DNA of 64,000 bases from Thermoplasma sp. (GTDB lineage: Archaea > Thermoplasmatota > Thermoplasmata > Thermoplasmatales > Thermoplasmataceae): assembly GCF_008709555.1 (NCBI RefSeq), contig NZ_VYIJ01000001.1, positions 114,459 to 178,458 on the forward strand. The letters run 5' to 3'. A model generated the notes under the pieces. The model was not told the DNA's origin. It saw nothing but the letters and a program-made list of their open reading frames with translations, and did not search any database. Position 1 is the first letter of the stretch. Every line of letters begins with the position of its first letter. A program made the translations under genes and the position numbers. Of the stretch, positions 37,748 through 47,293 are shown one piece after another.

Positions 37748-38863
37748 ATGATGAGTTACGATTTCAATAGCAAGCCGCTCCTTATTTTCTGGGAAACAAC
37801 CAAGGCATGCGGTTTGAAGTGCGAGCATTGCCGTGCTTCTGCCATCCTTGAAGCTCTGCCAGGAGAGATGGATTATGATGAATCCATAAACTTCCTTTCG
37901 CATATAAGGGAATTCGGAAAACCCTATCCCATAGTCATTCTGACCGGTGGCGATATGCTGAGGAAGAACAGAATATGGGATATAATGAGCTATCTTGGGT
38001 CACAGGAGATACCCTTCTCAGTTAGCCCAGCCGTTACCGATCTCCTTACACATGAGGTGATAATGAAGTTCAGGAAGTTCGGCGTATCCTCCGTTTCCAT
38101 AAGCCTAGACGGCATGAAGGAGGTGCATGAAAGGGTTCGCGGAATAGCAGGGGTTTATGAAGCGACCGTGAGGGCCATAGAGGATCTCGTCAATGCCGGG
38201 ATCTCTATGCAGATCAACACGGTTGTCATGCGGAGCACGGTTGGCGATCTCCCGCAGGTTCTGAAGCTCATAATCGATAAGGGTGTGAAGGTATGGGAGG
38301 TCTTCTTCCTGATCAAGACTGGAAGAGGTATTGACCGCGAGGATCTTACGCCGGAGGAATACGAAGATGTGAACAGATTCCTTCTATTCGCAACGGGTTA
38401 TGGGATAAGGATAAGGACGGTTGAGAGCCCAATATATAGGAGGATAACCATGCAGTATTCCAGGGGAGATCGCATAACAGGCGGCCCACTGTTTGAGGAA
38501 CTGAAGGCAAGGGCCGTGGAAATGCTTGGGAATCCGCCGAAGGAATATGCAAAGTCTGTTATACCAACGAGAGATGGCTTTGGGATAATATTTGTTGGGC
38601 ATGATGGCGAGGTGTACCCCAGCGGATTTCTGCCTTACAGCGTTGGAAACGTTAAGAACCAGAGCATCGTCGATATTTACAGAAACAGCGACCTGCTGAA
38701 CAGGATCAGGAATCCGGATAATCTGCACGGAAAATGTGGTCTGTGCGAATACAGAAATGTCTGTGGTGGGTCAAGGGCCAGGGCGTATGCCTACACAGGC
38801 GATCCGTTCGGCACGGATCCAAGCTGCGTATACATACCATCGACCACAGGAGGCACTGCCTGA
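37748..38863 (+). CDS. Radical SAM/SPASM protein (AhbD/NirJ-like)
   Basis: The 371-residue protein has the radical SAM cluster Cys21, Cys25 and Cys28 (CGLKCEHC) and TGGDMLRK. A C-terminal SPASM region contains CGLCEYRNVCGG and a final DPSC for auxiliary iron-sulfur clusters. This is the layout of haem-biosynthesis enzymes AhbD and NirJ and of peptide-modifying enzymes such as MftC. The substrate cannot be assigned, and no haem or precursor-peptide gene is adjacent. The first ATG (37748) is followed by another in frame. Confidence 0.8.
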   Translation: MMSYDFNSKPLLIFWETTKACGLKCEHCRASAILEALPGEMDYDESINFLSHIREFGKPYPIVILTGGDMLRKNRIWDIMSYLGSQEIPFSVSPAVTDLLTHEVIMKFRKFGVSSVSISLDGMKEVHERVRGIAGVYEATVRAIEDLVNAGISMQINTVVMRSTVGDLPQVLKLIIDKGVKVWEVFFLIKTGRGIDREDLTPEEYEDVNRFLLFATGYGIRIRTVESPIYRRITMQYSRGDRITGGPLFEELKARAVEMLGNPPKEYAKSVIPTRDGFGIIFVGHDGEVYPSGFLPYSVGNVKNQSIVDIYRNSDLLNRIRNPDNLHGKCGLCEYRNVCGGSRARAYAYTGDPFGTDPSCVYIPSTTGGTA

Positions 38864-38872
38864 AGATACGGA

Positions 38873-39310
38873 TCAAGAGGAGAGAAGTGATGAGAGGCAC
38901 TTCACGGATCTATCTATGTTTTCCTGTGTAACCTCCCTTATCTTCTCCTCGCCCATCATCTTGATGAGTATCCCGTAGTTCACATCTATACTCCAGTGAA
39001 GTTCCCCCTCGCGTATGGCTATGCTTAGGTCGAATGATATCGATGATCCGGCTATTCTGCCCTTCCCCTGGACATGCACATTCGAACTATCTGAATCTAG
39101 GTAAGAGAATGTTAGTTTTCCGGATATCTTGTTCAGATACGACGATCCCATGGAAGACACGTCCAGCCTGACCCTGCAGCTGTACTCACCGTCTTTCCTC
39201 TCAAAGGAACTGACTCCGGGCAGGCAGGGACCAAGTTTTTCAGGATCATGCAGTATCTGAAGGGCGGTCTCATCAGTCAAGCCTATCCTTAAAGATCCAG
39301 AGTATATCAT
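38873..39310 (-). CDS. CoxG-like SRPBCC protein
   Basis: The 145-residue protein resembles the CoxG (carbon monoxide dehydrogenase subunit G) family. It has the N-terminal HDPEKLGPCLPGVSSFE pattern, beta strands and a long C-terminal helix of the START-like fold. The family binds hydrophobic ligands or helps mature membrane or molybdenum enzymes. Its start overlaps the dehydrogenase gene by 4 nt, so it may serve that flavoenzyme. No CO dehydrogenase gene is present. Confidence 0.7.
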   Translation of the reverse strand: MIYSGSLRIGLTDETALQILHDPEKLGPCLPGVSSFERKDGEYSCRVRLDVSSMGSSYLNKISGKLTFSYLDSDSSNVHVQGKGRIAGSSISFDLSIAIREGELHWSIDVNYGILIKMMGEEKIREVTQENIDRSVKCLSSLLSS

Positions 39311-40566
39311 TTGCCACCACCTATGATCGATGAGATTGCGTATGCTTCGGCTATTCCAGCGTATTCTTCGTCTATTGTGCCTCTCCGACCGATGGATCTT
39401 GCGATGATCGGATCTGAAGAATAACGTTTTTCAAAAGCCTGAACGGTCTCTTCAAGGTCGGGATCCTTCAGGTCGGATACCGTACCAAAGTGGCGCATGA
39501 CCCTCTGCGCCACCTCCTCGCCCACAAGCCGTCCGGTGGTGAATTTACCACCGACCACGCTAAGGAGGGTATCATTCAGGCCCTCCTCGCTCAGTATCCT
39601 GAAGCTCCTGCTGGCAGATCTTGCATCCTCGGATTCCTCCTCTATGAGCGGCCGGACTGAATAGTAGAAGCGTTTCACTGGCATTTTTCTGATTGCGGGT
39701 ACAAGATCAGCCATATCATCGATCATCATCTCAATGTCCTCGGCCTCTGGGCTGAAGCTGTCCGGATCTTCCACCACGACAGCGGATGTTCCAAGGATCG
39801 AGTTGTTCCAGTATGGCAGAAGTATGTCTGCATCCGATGGTTCGCGCATCCTGTTTATTATCGATGTAGATACGCGGCCTTCAAGCACCACCATGACTCC
39901 GGCAGAGGGCATGACCGGCGTCTGCCTGAGACCGGATCTCTCCAGTATCTTTCCGGAGAATGGACCTGTTGCGTTCACTACCACGTCAAACTTTTCCTTG
40001 TATATCTTTCCGTGTCTCTCGTACTCAAGCCCAGCTACTGATCCATCACTCAGATCTATCTTCTTCACCTCGGAAAATGTCTTTATATCTGCTCCAAGCA
40101 AATGTGCGGAAGCGGCTACAGAGACCACGAACTCATAGGATCTTATGACCTTATCAGGAACCCTCATAGCTCTCCTAGCCATGCTCAGCTGAGGGTTCTC
40201 CCTGATAAATTCCTCAATGGGTACCTCCGTTATGTCTATGCCAACCTTTCTGCAGGCATCATACAGCTTATCTCCGAAGTCAGATTCATCATCATTAGCA
40301 GCGAGGAAAAAACCGCCGGTATCCTCAACATATCTGCTCGCCATGCCGCTGATCCTCCTGTTCTCTGTTATGCATTCACCGGCGGATACAGCATCATTTG
40401 TGGCGTAGCGGGCACCGCTGTGGAGCATGCCATGGAACCTTCCTGAAGTTCCGGAATCTATGTCGCCCCTATCAAATACCGTTACATCGTATCCAGAATA
40501 TGCAAGATAATAAGCTGCAAAAACCCCATTTATACCAGCCCCAATAACAGCTATCTTTTCCGACAT
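39307..40566 (-). CDS. FAD-dependent glycerol-3-phosphate dehydrogenase-like protein
   Basis: The protein of about 419 residues begins with the FAD-binding fold (MSEKIAVIGAGINGVFAAYYLA). It has SGRFHGMLHSGARYATND and the GlpA-type C-terminal end. GlpA enzymes oxidise sn-glycerol-3-phosphate to dihydroxyacetone phosphate and pass electrons to quinone. I use the ATG at 40566, which has a GGAGTGA site 5 nt upstream, not the GTG at 40575. The upstream GDPD gene would supply glycerol phosphate. Confidence 0.83.
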   Translation of the reverse strand: MSEKIAVIGAGINGVFAAYYLAYSGYDVTVFDRGDIDSGTSGRFHGMLHSGARYATNDAVSAGECITENRRISGMASRYVEDTGGFFLAANDDESDFGDKLYDACRKVGIDITEVPIEEFIRENPQLSMARRAMRVPDKVIRSYEFVVSVAASAHLLGADIKTFSEVKKIDLSDGSVAGLEYERHGKIYKEKFDVVVNATGPFSGKILERSGLRQTPVMPSAGVMVVLEGRVSTSIINRMREPSDADILLPYWNNSILGTSAVVVEDPDSFSPEAEDIEMMIDDMADLVPAIRKMPVKRFYYSVRPLIEEESEDARSASRSFRILSEEGLNDTLLSVVGGKFTTGRLVGEEVAQRVMRHFGTVSDLKDPDLEETVQAFEKRYSSDPIIARSIGRRGTIDEEYAGIAEAYAISSIIGGGK

Positions 40567-40571
40567 CGATA

Positions 40572-41270
40572 TCACTCCATCAGGGACATGAGTCTGTCAC
40601 CAGTATTTGTTATTACGCCTCTGCATCCAAGCTTCTTCAGATGAACCGCGGTTGAGTAGCTATCCACAGTCCATGGGATGACCGGCCTGATCTTTATTTT
40701 TTCGAAAACACCATCCACTATTGCATAGTATGGAAGTGCGACGTCATTCTTCACCGCCTCATCCGAATCATCAGGCGATTCAAAGTCAAGACCGGTCATG
40801 ACACCGATGTAATGATCGCGTAAATGCTGCATGGCGGATTTGTCAAATGAAATTAGGACTACATTGTCTGTCATCCCCTCATCGATGATCATCCTCGCGA
40901 CATCGTCTGTTAGTTTTCTCTCCCTTTCCCCGAATTTCTCTATCTTTATCTCTATGAAGAAATTGTATTTTCTAAAAGCTGAGATCACTTCCGAGAACCG
41001 TGGAATAGAGGATCCTGACATGAGCTTTATCCTTGATAGTTCATCCCATTTCAGTTCGCTGATCTTCGATCCATTACCCGTTAGTCTCTTGAGATCGAAG
41101 TCATGGAAAACCACAGGAACGCCATCTGCTGTTGGCTGGACATCAAGCTCTACGGCTGGAATTCCTGCGTTGAAGGCCGTCTTGAAAGAATCCATTGTGT
41201 TTTCGAGGCAAACAGAAGGAAGGCCTCTGTGGCCCACAACGATGAACTTATACTTATCAAGAAAATGCAT
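40572..41270 (-). CDS. Glycerophosphodiester phosphodiesterase
   Basis: The 232-residue GDPD-family TIM barrel has the catalytic set His14-Arg15 (VVGHRGLP), Glu41 and Asp43 (VELDVQ) and His56 (VVFHDFDL). It hydrolyses deacylated or dealkylated phospholipid diesters to glycerol phosphate and an alcohol. No signal peptide is visible, so it probably acts in the cytoplasm on imported diesters. It is the first gene of a three-gene operon with the G3P dehydrogenase and CoxG-like genes. Confidence 0.9.
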   Translation of the reverse strand: MHFLDKYKFIVVGHRGLPSVCLENTMDSFKTAFNAGIPAVELDVQPTADGVPVVFHDFDLKRLTGNGSKISELKWDELSRIKLMSGSSIPRFSEVISAFRKYNFFIEIKIEKFGERERKLTDDVARMIIDEGMTDNVVLISFDKSAMQHLRDHYIGVMTGLDFESPDDSDEAVKNDVALPYYAIVDGVFEKIKIRPVIPWTVDSYSTAVHLKKLGCRGVITNTGDRLMSLME

Positions 41271-41493
41271 GGCTTGTAATGGATCCGTTGCTTAAATTTA
41301 TGCGTCTGTATAGGGAATGAATTTATTTTTGGAACAGGATTGGAAACACAATTGATCTTCAAGCTATGGTCTTCTTAGCAATTTATCTTGATCTCATATC
41401 TATTAATTTATTTCATGAAACTTCTACTTATACTATTACATTTTACGATATACATCAATAGAAATAATTATATATCATTAGATCGTAGATTAT

Positions 41494-42921
41494 ATGATGA
41501 CGGATACAACTTCGGTTCAAACCCTGAAGAAAAATGCAGCCGGATTCCCCTCGCTGCTAGGTCAATCCGTTGCCATGATCGCACCACTTGGAGCGGTCGC
41601 AGCTACCTTAACCGGAGCTGCTGAATTTGCGGTTGGTTCACTTCCTCTGGCATACATAATATCGATTTTTGGCGTACTCGTCTGGATCAATACGCCGTAT
41701 CAATTTTCCAAAAAGATCAACGGTACAGGCGGCTTCTACACCTTCAATGCGGTTGGAGTTTCCCCCACGTATGGTCTGATCATCGGATATATGATGTGGT
41801 TTTCCTACTTTAACGTGATTACAAACGCTATATTGTTCACTTCAGGAGTCTTCATACCGGGTACAGTATCATATTTTCTGCACGTTAATATCGGAACCTA
41901 TACGTGGATTCCCATAATGACTGTCTTCATAGCGCTCATAACCTATATCGCCTACATCGGGATAAGGCCGTCTCTGGCATACAGTTTCACCGCATCTGTG
42001 ATCGAAATCCTGCTTCTCATCATTTCTTCCATAATAATCATCATTAAGGCAGGGCCTGCTAATTCAGCATTACCGTTCACGCCGATACCTGCGCATGGCT
42101 GGTCACCGATCTTTGTGGGAATGGTCCTGGCTATTTTCTCCATGTCAGGTTCATCCGCCGTTGTAACGCTTGGAGAGGAGGCCCAGCAGCCGAGAAAGAA
42201 CATCAAGAGGGCGCTTCTTATAAGCTTTTTGATAACAGGGGTGGTCTTTGTTCTGACATCATATGCCCTCACGATCGGTTGGGGCATCAGCAACATGTCG
42301 ACCTTCTTTCAATCAAGTGTCCCAGGTCTCATAGTTAGTGACAAATACATCGGTCTGCCATTCACCATAGTTCTGTTTGCATTTATCATTAACAGCCTTT
42401 TCGCTGGATCTCTGGCCCCGCTGAACACCAGCTCGAGGATGATCTTTTCAATGAGCAGAGATGGGCTTGGGCCCCGATTCCTCTCAAAGGTCCATCCCAA
42501 ATACAAGACACCCTACACCTCAATACTATTCGTTGCGGGCCTATCCTACGCTATATCACTTCTCGCAGGGATATTCTTGACGCCTGCCATAGGATTCCTC
42601 TATCTGATCTCTGCCTCATCTGCAGCCTTGTTCATAGGGCATATACTAAGTAATGTGGGCGTTGGTGTCGCCTATAAGAAGATGAAGGAATTCAATGCAT
42701 TGCTGCACGGATTCGCACCAGCCGTCGCAACGGTGATACTGGCTATTGCCATATATTACAGCTTTGTTCCTCCTGCATATCCTGTCGATTACTCAATAAT
42801 CACGGCGGCTATATTCGTCATAGCCACAACCATAGGTGTTTTCATATACAGGAGAAACCATCCAGAACGCGTAAATAACGCCGGGAAAACTGACATTGAA
42901 GTGCAGAGCACAATCAAATGA
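41494..42921 (+). CDS. APC-superfamily amino-acid permease
   Basis: The 475-residue protein has about 12 transmembrane helices. It contains GQSVAMIAPLGAVAATLTGAA in helix 1, NGTGGFYTF and the FSMSGSSAVVTLGEEAQQPRKNIKRAL segment, all usual in APC transporters. It probably takes up an amino acid with a cation. The TATA box (aattatatatcat, about 41465-41478) implies a leaderless start at the first ATG. A repeat of the IS605-end family abuts the stop codon. Confidence 0.87.
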   Translation: MMTDTTSVQTLKKNAAGFPSLLGQSVAMIAPLGAVAATLTGAAEFAVGSLPLAYIISIFGVLVWINTPYQFSKKINGTGGFYTFNAVGVSPTYGLIIGYMMWFSYFNVITNAILFTSGVFIPGTVSYFLHVNIGTYTWIPIMTVFIALITYIAYIGIRPSLAYSFTASVIEILLLIISSIIIIIKAGPANSALPFTPIPAHGWSPIFVGMVLAIFSMSGSSAVVTLGEEAQQPRKNIKRALLISFLITGVVFVLTSYALTIGWGISNMSTFFQSSVPGLIVSDKYIGLPFTIVLFAFIINSLFAGSLAPLNTSSRMIFSMSRDGLGPRFLSKVHPKYKTPYTSILFVAGLSYAISLLAGIFLTPAIGFLYLISASSAALFIGHILSNVGVGVAYKKMKEFNALLHGFAPAVATVILAIAIYYSFVPPAYPVDYSIITAAIFVIATTIGVFIYRRNHPERVNNAGKTDIEVQSTIK

Positions 42922-43030
42922 GCTATTCCTCCGCTGAAGCTTCGGATCTTAATTTTTTGTTGAAGGCTCTGCCTTTATAGGTATGTACAGTTAAGAAGAA
43001 TGATCACCAAAGGCATCGATTCGTCAGCAG
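42919..43030 (-). repeat. Divergent IS605-end-like repeat, copy E
   Basis: The minus strand matches 55860-55955 (copy F) over about 100 bp. The shared parts include gatcattcttcttaactgta, ggcagagccttcaac and aattaagatccgaag, and this copy ends …GGAGGAATAGCTCA. That order (GGCAGA, CTTC, GAAG, GGAG, GCTCA) matches the right-end core of copies A-D, so it looks like an older branch of the family. Its outer end coincides with the TGA of the permease gene. Confidence 0.55.
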
Positions 43031-43084
43031 CCCTGGATTAGAAAGATATGCTGGCACAGAATGGGAATTTTAAAGTTGGATGAA

Positions 43085-43101
43085 ACATGTGTATCACATG
43101 T
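43085..43101. promoter_or_regulatory. Perfect inverted repeat upstream of gdhA
   Basis: The sequence ACATGTG-TAT-CACATGT has 7-bp arms around a 3-nt centre. It lies about 215 bp before the gdhA promoter and is not followed by a T-run, so a protein-binding site is likelier than a terminator. Confidence 0.35.
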
Positions 43102-43263
43102 CTGAACGAGAGATTTACGGCTTTCCCGAGCACATAATTTTTCTTTTAAATAGAAACGCCTTATAAATTATTTCTGTCAAGCTTTGACATATAATTTCAT
43201 TCAATTTAAAATATGATATATTAAATCCTCAACGACAGTGACATTCTGTACATCGTAAATATT

Positions 43264-43276
43264 TCACATTGTGTGA
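43264..43276. promoter_or_regulatory. Palindromic candidate operator upstream of the gdhA TATA box
   Basis: The sequence TCACA-TTG-TGTGA is a perfect 5-bp-arm inverted repeat about 23 nt upstream of the gdhA TATA box. This is a usual place for activators or repressors of archaeal promoters. Confidence 0.4.
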
Positions 43277-43298
43277 TAGATACATTCAGATAAAATTA

Positions 43299-43341
43299 AA
43301 TTATATAATCGCAATTATGGTGTGTCCTTAGGGACATGGTG
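43299..43341 (+). promoter_or_regulatory. gdhA promoter, start-site inverted repeat and ribosome site
   Basis: A TATA box (aattatataat, 43299-43309) lies about 22 nt before the inverted repeat TGTCC-TTAG-GGACA (43323-43336), which overlaps the expected start of transcription. A GGTGA ribosome site follows at 43338-43342, before the ATG at 43348. Confidence 0.45.
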
Positions 43342-43347
43342 ACTTGA

Positions 43348-44658
43348 ATGTCAGGAAAAGCTGATCCAATTGAGATCGCGAAGGAAGCAAAGCCTTCGCA
43401 GGTAACCAACGAAGTGGAAGAGGATCCGTTTGAGATCGCGCTAAAACAGCTGAGAAAGGCTGCAAAGGTTTTGAATTTGGATGAGCAGGCCCTGGAGATA
43501 CTCAGTTCGCCGCAGAAGATACTGCAGGTGAGCCTACCCGTCAAGATGGATGACGGCAAGGTGAAGGTCTTCACCGGTTTCAGGGTCAGGCACAACATTG
43601 CTAGGGGTCCGGCAAAGGGAGGCATAAGGTTCCACCCGCAGGAGACCCTTTCTACGGTTAAGGCTCTGTCCATGTGGATGACCTGGAAATGCGCCATAGC
43701 GGACATACCCTATGGAGGAGCCAAGGGAGGCATAATCTGTGATCCGTCGACGATGAGTCCCGGCGAGTTGGAGAGGCTCAGCAGGGCTTACATAAGGGCA
43801 ATAGCGGACTTCATAGGACCAGAAGTTGATGTGCCAGCCCCGGATGTGAACACAAACCCACAGATAATGGCATGGATGCTTGATGAATATGAAAACATAG
43901 TGAGGCACAATGCGCCTAACGTTATAACGGGCAAGCCCCTGGAGATTGGCGGATCTCTGGGAAGGTTTGACTCAACCGGCAAGGGAGGTATGTTCGTTCT
44001 CCGTGAGGGGGCCAAGAAGATCGGTCTGGATCTCTCGAAGGCACGCGTGGCCGTTCAGGGATTCGGAAATGTCGGCCAGTTCGCAGTCAAATTTGTAGAA
44101 GAGATGTTTGGGGCCAAGGTTGTAGCCGTTTCAGATATAAAGGGTGGAATATACAACGAGAACGGCTTCAAGTACGATGAACTTGTCGCATGGAGCAAGA
44201 AGATCGGAAGCGTTGTCGGATTCCCAGGTTCGAAGCCGATAACCAACGAGGAACTTCTCGAATCTGATGTTGACGTGCTGATACCTGCAGCGATCGAAGA
44301 GCAGATAACTGCGAAGAACGCAGACAGGATAAAGGCAAAGATAATACTAGAGCTTGCAAACGGTCCGACGACTCCTGAAGCGGATGAGATACTTTACAAG
44401 AAGGGCAAACTTGTCCTTCCGGACGTACTCTCCAATTCAGGTGGAGTCATCGTATCGTACTTTGAATGGGTTCAGAACAACTACGGTGAGTACTGGAGCA
44501 CCGAAGAGGTGTACCAGAAACTGGATGCCAAGATCACAAAGGCCGCAAGGCAGGTTCTGGATACCATGGATAAATACCATGTTGATCCGAGAACCGCTGC
44601 CTATGTGATCGCGGTTAAGAAAGTCGCTGACGCAATGAAGGTAAGGGGCTGGTACTGA
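43348..44658 (+). CDS. gdhA: Glutamate dehydrogenase
   Basis: The 436-residue protein has the glutamate/leucine dehydrogenase motifs [11 protein letters not shown] and PYGGAKGGI with the substrate and catalytic lysines. PAPDVNT follows, and the nucleotide-binding GFGNVGQFA near residue 240. It interconverts glutamate with 2-oxoglutarate and ammonia. The N-terminus is about 20 residues longer than the core and acidic. The upstream region is unusually long and rich in palindromes, which suggests regulation by nitrogen or carbon supply. Confidence 0.96.
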   Translation: MSGKADPIEIAKEAKPSQVTNEVEEDPFEIALKQLRKAAKVLNLDEQALEILSSPQKILQVSLPVKMDDGKVKVFTGFRVRHNIARGPAKGGIRFHPQETLSTVKALSMWMTWKCAIADIPYGGAKGGIICDPSTMSPGELERLSRAYIRAIADFIGPEVDVPAPDVNTNPQIMAWMLDEYENIVRHNAPNVITGKPLEIGGSLGRFDSTGKGGMFVLREGAKKIGLDLSKARVAVQGFGNVGQFAVKFVEEMFGAKVVAVSDIKGGIYNENGFKYDELVAWSKKIGSVVGFPGSKPITNEELLESDVDVLIPAAIEEQITAKNADRIKAKIILELANGPTTPEADEILYKKGKLVLPDVLSNSGGVIVSYFEWVQNNYGEYWSTEEVYQKLDAKITKAARQVLDTMDKYHVDPRTAAYVIAVKKVADAMKVRGWY

Positions 44659-44698
44659 AACCCCTTCCTGTTCTAATTTTTCAAAATAAATCTTGTTT

Positions 44699-45913
44699 TT
44701 AAGTATCAAATCTCGTCTGTTTTGGCATCTTCGATGATTTAAACATCGAGAGATTTTCATCCTCAAGAAGGTATTTTTTTATGGTTTCAGCCTGGTGTAC
44801 CATTGAGAAGCTCCTTGTACGACCATATTTTCCCATGTTCCTGTCATCCATCATGAGAAGGCCATAATCAGCGAGTTCTGTAAGAAGATCACTTATCCTT
44901 CTAGGGCTGAGCGGACTGAAGCCGAGATCATCGCATATCCTCCTGTAGTTTTCGTATATTTCACCGGTTATGACCGAGTTTGGTTCTATCTCCTGGGTCA
45001 CCACAGCACTCAGAAGCACGATCTTTGAATGAAGCGGAAGGGTGCTTATGGCCTCACGGATGACGTTCATCTCATACCGTTCTCTGGCCTCATATATTTC
45101 GTTCTCCGTTATCTTATTTCTGTTCTCCCTTATGGCTATCTCAATGGCTATTCTCATAAGATCTATGGCTTTCCTTGCATCACCATGTTCCTGAGCCCCA
45201 ATGGCAGCGCATAGATTTATGGCGGTTTGGTCCACGACGTCTGAACCGAGGACTTTCTCAAGCCTGGATGATATTATGTCCTTTATTTCGCTTGCGTTGT
45301 AAGGTGGAAAAACTATACTTTCCTGGTTTAGTCTGCTCTTTATCCTGGCATCTATGTTCTCAAGCACAGTGGTATCATTTGTTATACCGATCATGGATAC
45401 CCTTACAGAATCCACATCAGTCATGAGCTTCAGCAGAACGTACAATGAATCCCCGCCACTTTTCTTGATGAGGCGATCCATCTCATCCAGTATTATTATG
45501 AAGAACTTCCCCGTCCTTTCAACCCTGTCAAGCGTTTCGCGGTATATCCTGTCTATAGGCCAGCCAAGTTCAGGAATCTTCTCCTCTCCTGCGGAATTTG
45601 CTATGGCCACGAGTATGGAATATGGTGAATCATAAATCTCGCAGTTTACGTAGACCACAGAAACATTGTTCGCCGCCTCCATCAGCATCTTAGTCACATA
45701 TTTGGTAGTGGAGGTCTTACCGGTACCAGTCTTTCCGTACACTATGATGTTTGATGGTCTTGATCCCCTAAGGATGCTGCTGAGAATGGTGACCATCTCG
45801 TTTATCTGGTTCTCCCTGTGTGGAAATGAATCCGGTACGTAGTTCTCCTCAAGCAATGAAAGATCAGCCTGAATTGTCCGGGTTCCAGCAAAGCGAGCGA
45901 ACGGATTATCCAT
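44699..45913 (-). CDS. cdc6: Orc1/Cdc6 replication initiator
   Basis: The 404-residue AAA+ ATPase has Walker A at 60-67 (GKTGTGKT), Walker B IIILDEMDRL and a sensor segment MIGITNDTTV. A C-terminal winged helix follows (from about residue 310: SPLSPRRISDLLTELADYGLL). The protein binds origin DNA and helps load the MCM helicase. Archaeal origins often lie beside these genes. The 105-bp upstream gap holds an inverted repeat but no clear set of origin boxes. Confidence 0.95.
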   Translation of the reverse strand: MDNPFARFAGTRTIQADLSLLEENYVPDSFPHRENQINEMVTILSSILRGSRPSNIIVYGKTGTGKTSTTKYVTKMLMEAANNVSVVYVNCEIYDSPYSILVAIANSAGEEKIPELGWPIDRIYRETLDRVERTGKFFIIILDEMDRLIKKSGGDSLYVLLKLMTDVDSVRVSMIGITNDTTVLENIDARIKSRLNQESIVFPPYNASEIKDIISSRLEKVLGSDVVDQTAINLCAAIGAQEHGDARKAIDLMRIAIEIAIRENRNKITENEIYEARERYEMNVIREAISTLPLHSKIVLLSAVVTQEIEPNSVITGEIYENYRRICDDLGFSPLSPRRISDLLTELADYGLLMMDDRNMGKYGRTRSFSMVHQAETIKKYLLEDENLSMFKSSKMPKQTRFDT

Positions 45914-45961
45914 AGAGACATGAATAACGACACTCAGTACAAAACGTTTTTGCTACGAAAA

Positions 45962-45975
45962 CCGTAAAAATACGG
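45962..45975. promoter_or_regulatory. Inverted repeat in the cdc6 upstream region
   Basis: The sequence CCGTA-AAAA-TACGG lies about 50 bp upstream of the cdc6 ATG, between the divergent cdc6 and the end of folC. It overlaps the A/T-rich part that should carry the cdc6 promoter. It may be an autoregulatory site or part of an origin box. Confidence 0.3.
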
Positions 45976-46018
45976 ATGATTATTATTGATCTTTAAATGT
46001 AGATGGCGGAAGAAAAGA

Positions 46019-47293
46019 TCAGACCATGACCTTTTCTCCCTTTTTCTCGTAGTATCCCTTGATCGTTCCTATCAGGTATATGGAGCCTGTAACAAGCACG
46101 AAATCGGATCTCTTTGCAGCCTCGCTAACGGCTTCTATGGGATCAGGGATCACTCGAGCCTCTGTGAACAGGTGCCCGTATAGGTCATACAGTTTCTTGG
46201 GATCGACAGCCCTCTCCTTCTCCTCTGGAGTTGTGAATATTATCCTGTCCGATATCTGGCGAATCACATGGAAATAAGCATATGAGTCCTTGTCTGATAG
46301 TATTCCAGCAACTATCATAGGCTTCTTGTTGAACACCTTGCGAAATGTGTTTACCATCTTGTTGACCGCCGGGGGATTGTGGGCAGCATCTATGATTATA
46401 AGCGGGTTTCTGTTTATTATCTCAAGCCTTCCCGGCCACTTTGCATTCTTTATTCCCCTTACGATATCACTGCTGTCAACGTCTATGCCGGATTCCTCAA
46501 CTGCAAGAACGGCGGTTGCTGCATTGAGTGCCTGGTATTCGCCTATTAATTCCGTTTCCAGATGGTAAGAATCATTTATGCCTTCAAAATCAAATGCTGT
46601 TCCGGATTCTGAAAGTGTCAGGTTCTTTATCCTGCTGGGGTCTAGCATAACTAGGGGAGATCCGCGGACCTGTGAAATGCTTTTTATCGTTCTTACAACC
46701 TCAGGCTTCTGGTCCTGAAGCACTATCGGCCTGCCCTCCTTTATTATTCCACCCTTCTCGTAAGCGATGGAGGTGAGCGAGCACCCGAGCTTGTCCGCAT
46801 GTTCGTAGCCGACCTGAGTTATTATGCTTACGAGAGGCTTTATGATGTTAGTTGCGTCAAGTCTCCCTCCTAGGCCGACCTCAACTGAAGCATAGTCGAT
46901 CTTCATGTCGCTGAAGTACTGGAATGCCATCATTGTCGTGACCTCGAAAAAGGTGGGATTTCTGTTTGTTTTTGCAAGATCCTCTACCATGGGTTTGTAT
47001 TTCTCTATGAATGAGTCTATATATCTATCCGGTATCATCTCATCGTTGACGACTATGCGTTCGTTGAATCTTACGAGATGTGGTGACGTGTAAAGGCCAG
47101 CACTGAACTTCTGCCTCAATATCGAATATATGAACTCGGATGTTGATCCCTTTCCATTTGATCCGGTTATATGGAAGCTGCTGAACCTGTTCTCAGGATG
47201 GCCCAGCATATCCGCAAAATTCCTCATAACATCAAGGTCAAATTTTATGCCTTCCCTCTTCAATCCGTAAAGATAATCAAGATTTGAGAGCAC
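46019..47293 (-). CDS. folC: Folylpolyglutamate synthase / dihydrofolate synthase
   Basis: The 424-residue Mur-ligase-family enzyme has the P-loop GSNGKGST at 44-51, SVEVGLGGRLDATN, ITQVGYEHADKLG and IIDAAHNPPAV. It adds glutamate to folates or related pterin coenzymes. It may have both synthase activities, which the sequence alone does not decide. The ATG lies after A/T-rich DNA. No other folate gene is in the window. Confidence 0.92.
   Translation of the reverse strand: MLSNLDYLYGLKREGIKFDLDVMRNFADMLGHPENRFSSFHITGSNGKGSTSEFIYSILRQKFSAGLYTSPHLVRFNERIVVNDEMIPDRYIDSFIEKYKPMVEDLAKTNRNPTFFEVTTMMAFQYFSDMKIDYASVEVGLGGRLDATNIIKPLVSIITQVGYEHADKLGCSLTSIAYEKGGIIKEGRPIVLQDQKPEVVRTIKSISQVRGSPLVMLDPSRIKNLTLSESGTAFDFEGINDSYHLETELIGEYQALNAATAVLAVEESGIDVDSSDIVRGIKNAKWPGRLEIINRNPLIIIDAAHNPPAVNKMVNTFRKVFNKKPMIVAGILSDKDSYAYFHVIRQISDRIIFTTPEEKERAVDPKKLYDLYGHLFTEARVIPDPIEAVSEAAKRSDFVLVTGSIYLIGTIKGYYEKKGEKVMV

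Noticed and set aside
44699..46018. Replication origin beside cdc6
   Set aside because: Only 105 bp of non-coding DNA and a single inverted repeat are present. No repeated origin boxes or A/T-rich unwinding region could be identified, so it is noted only as a possible regulatory site.
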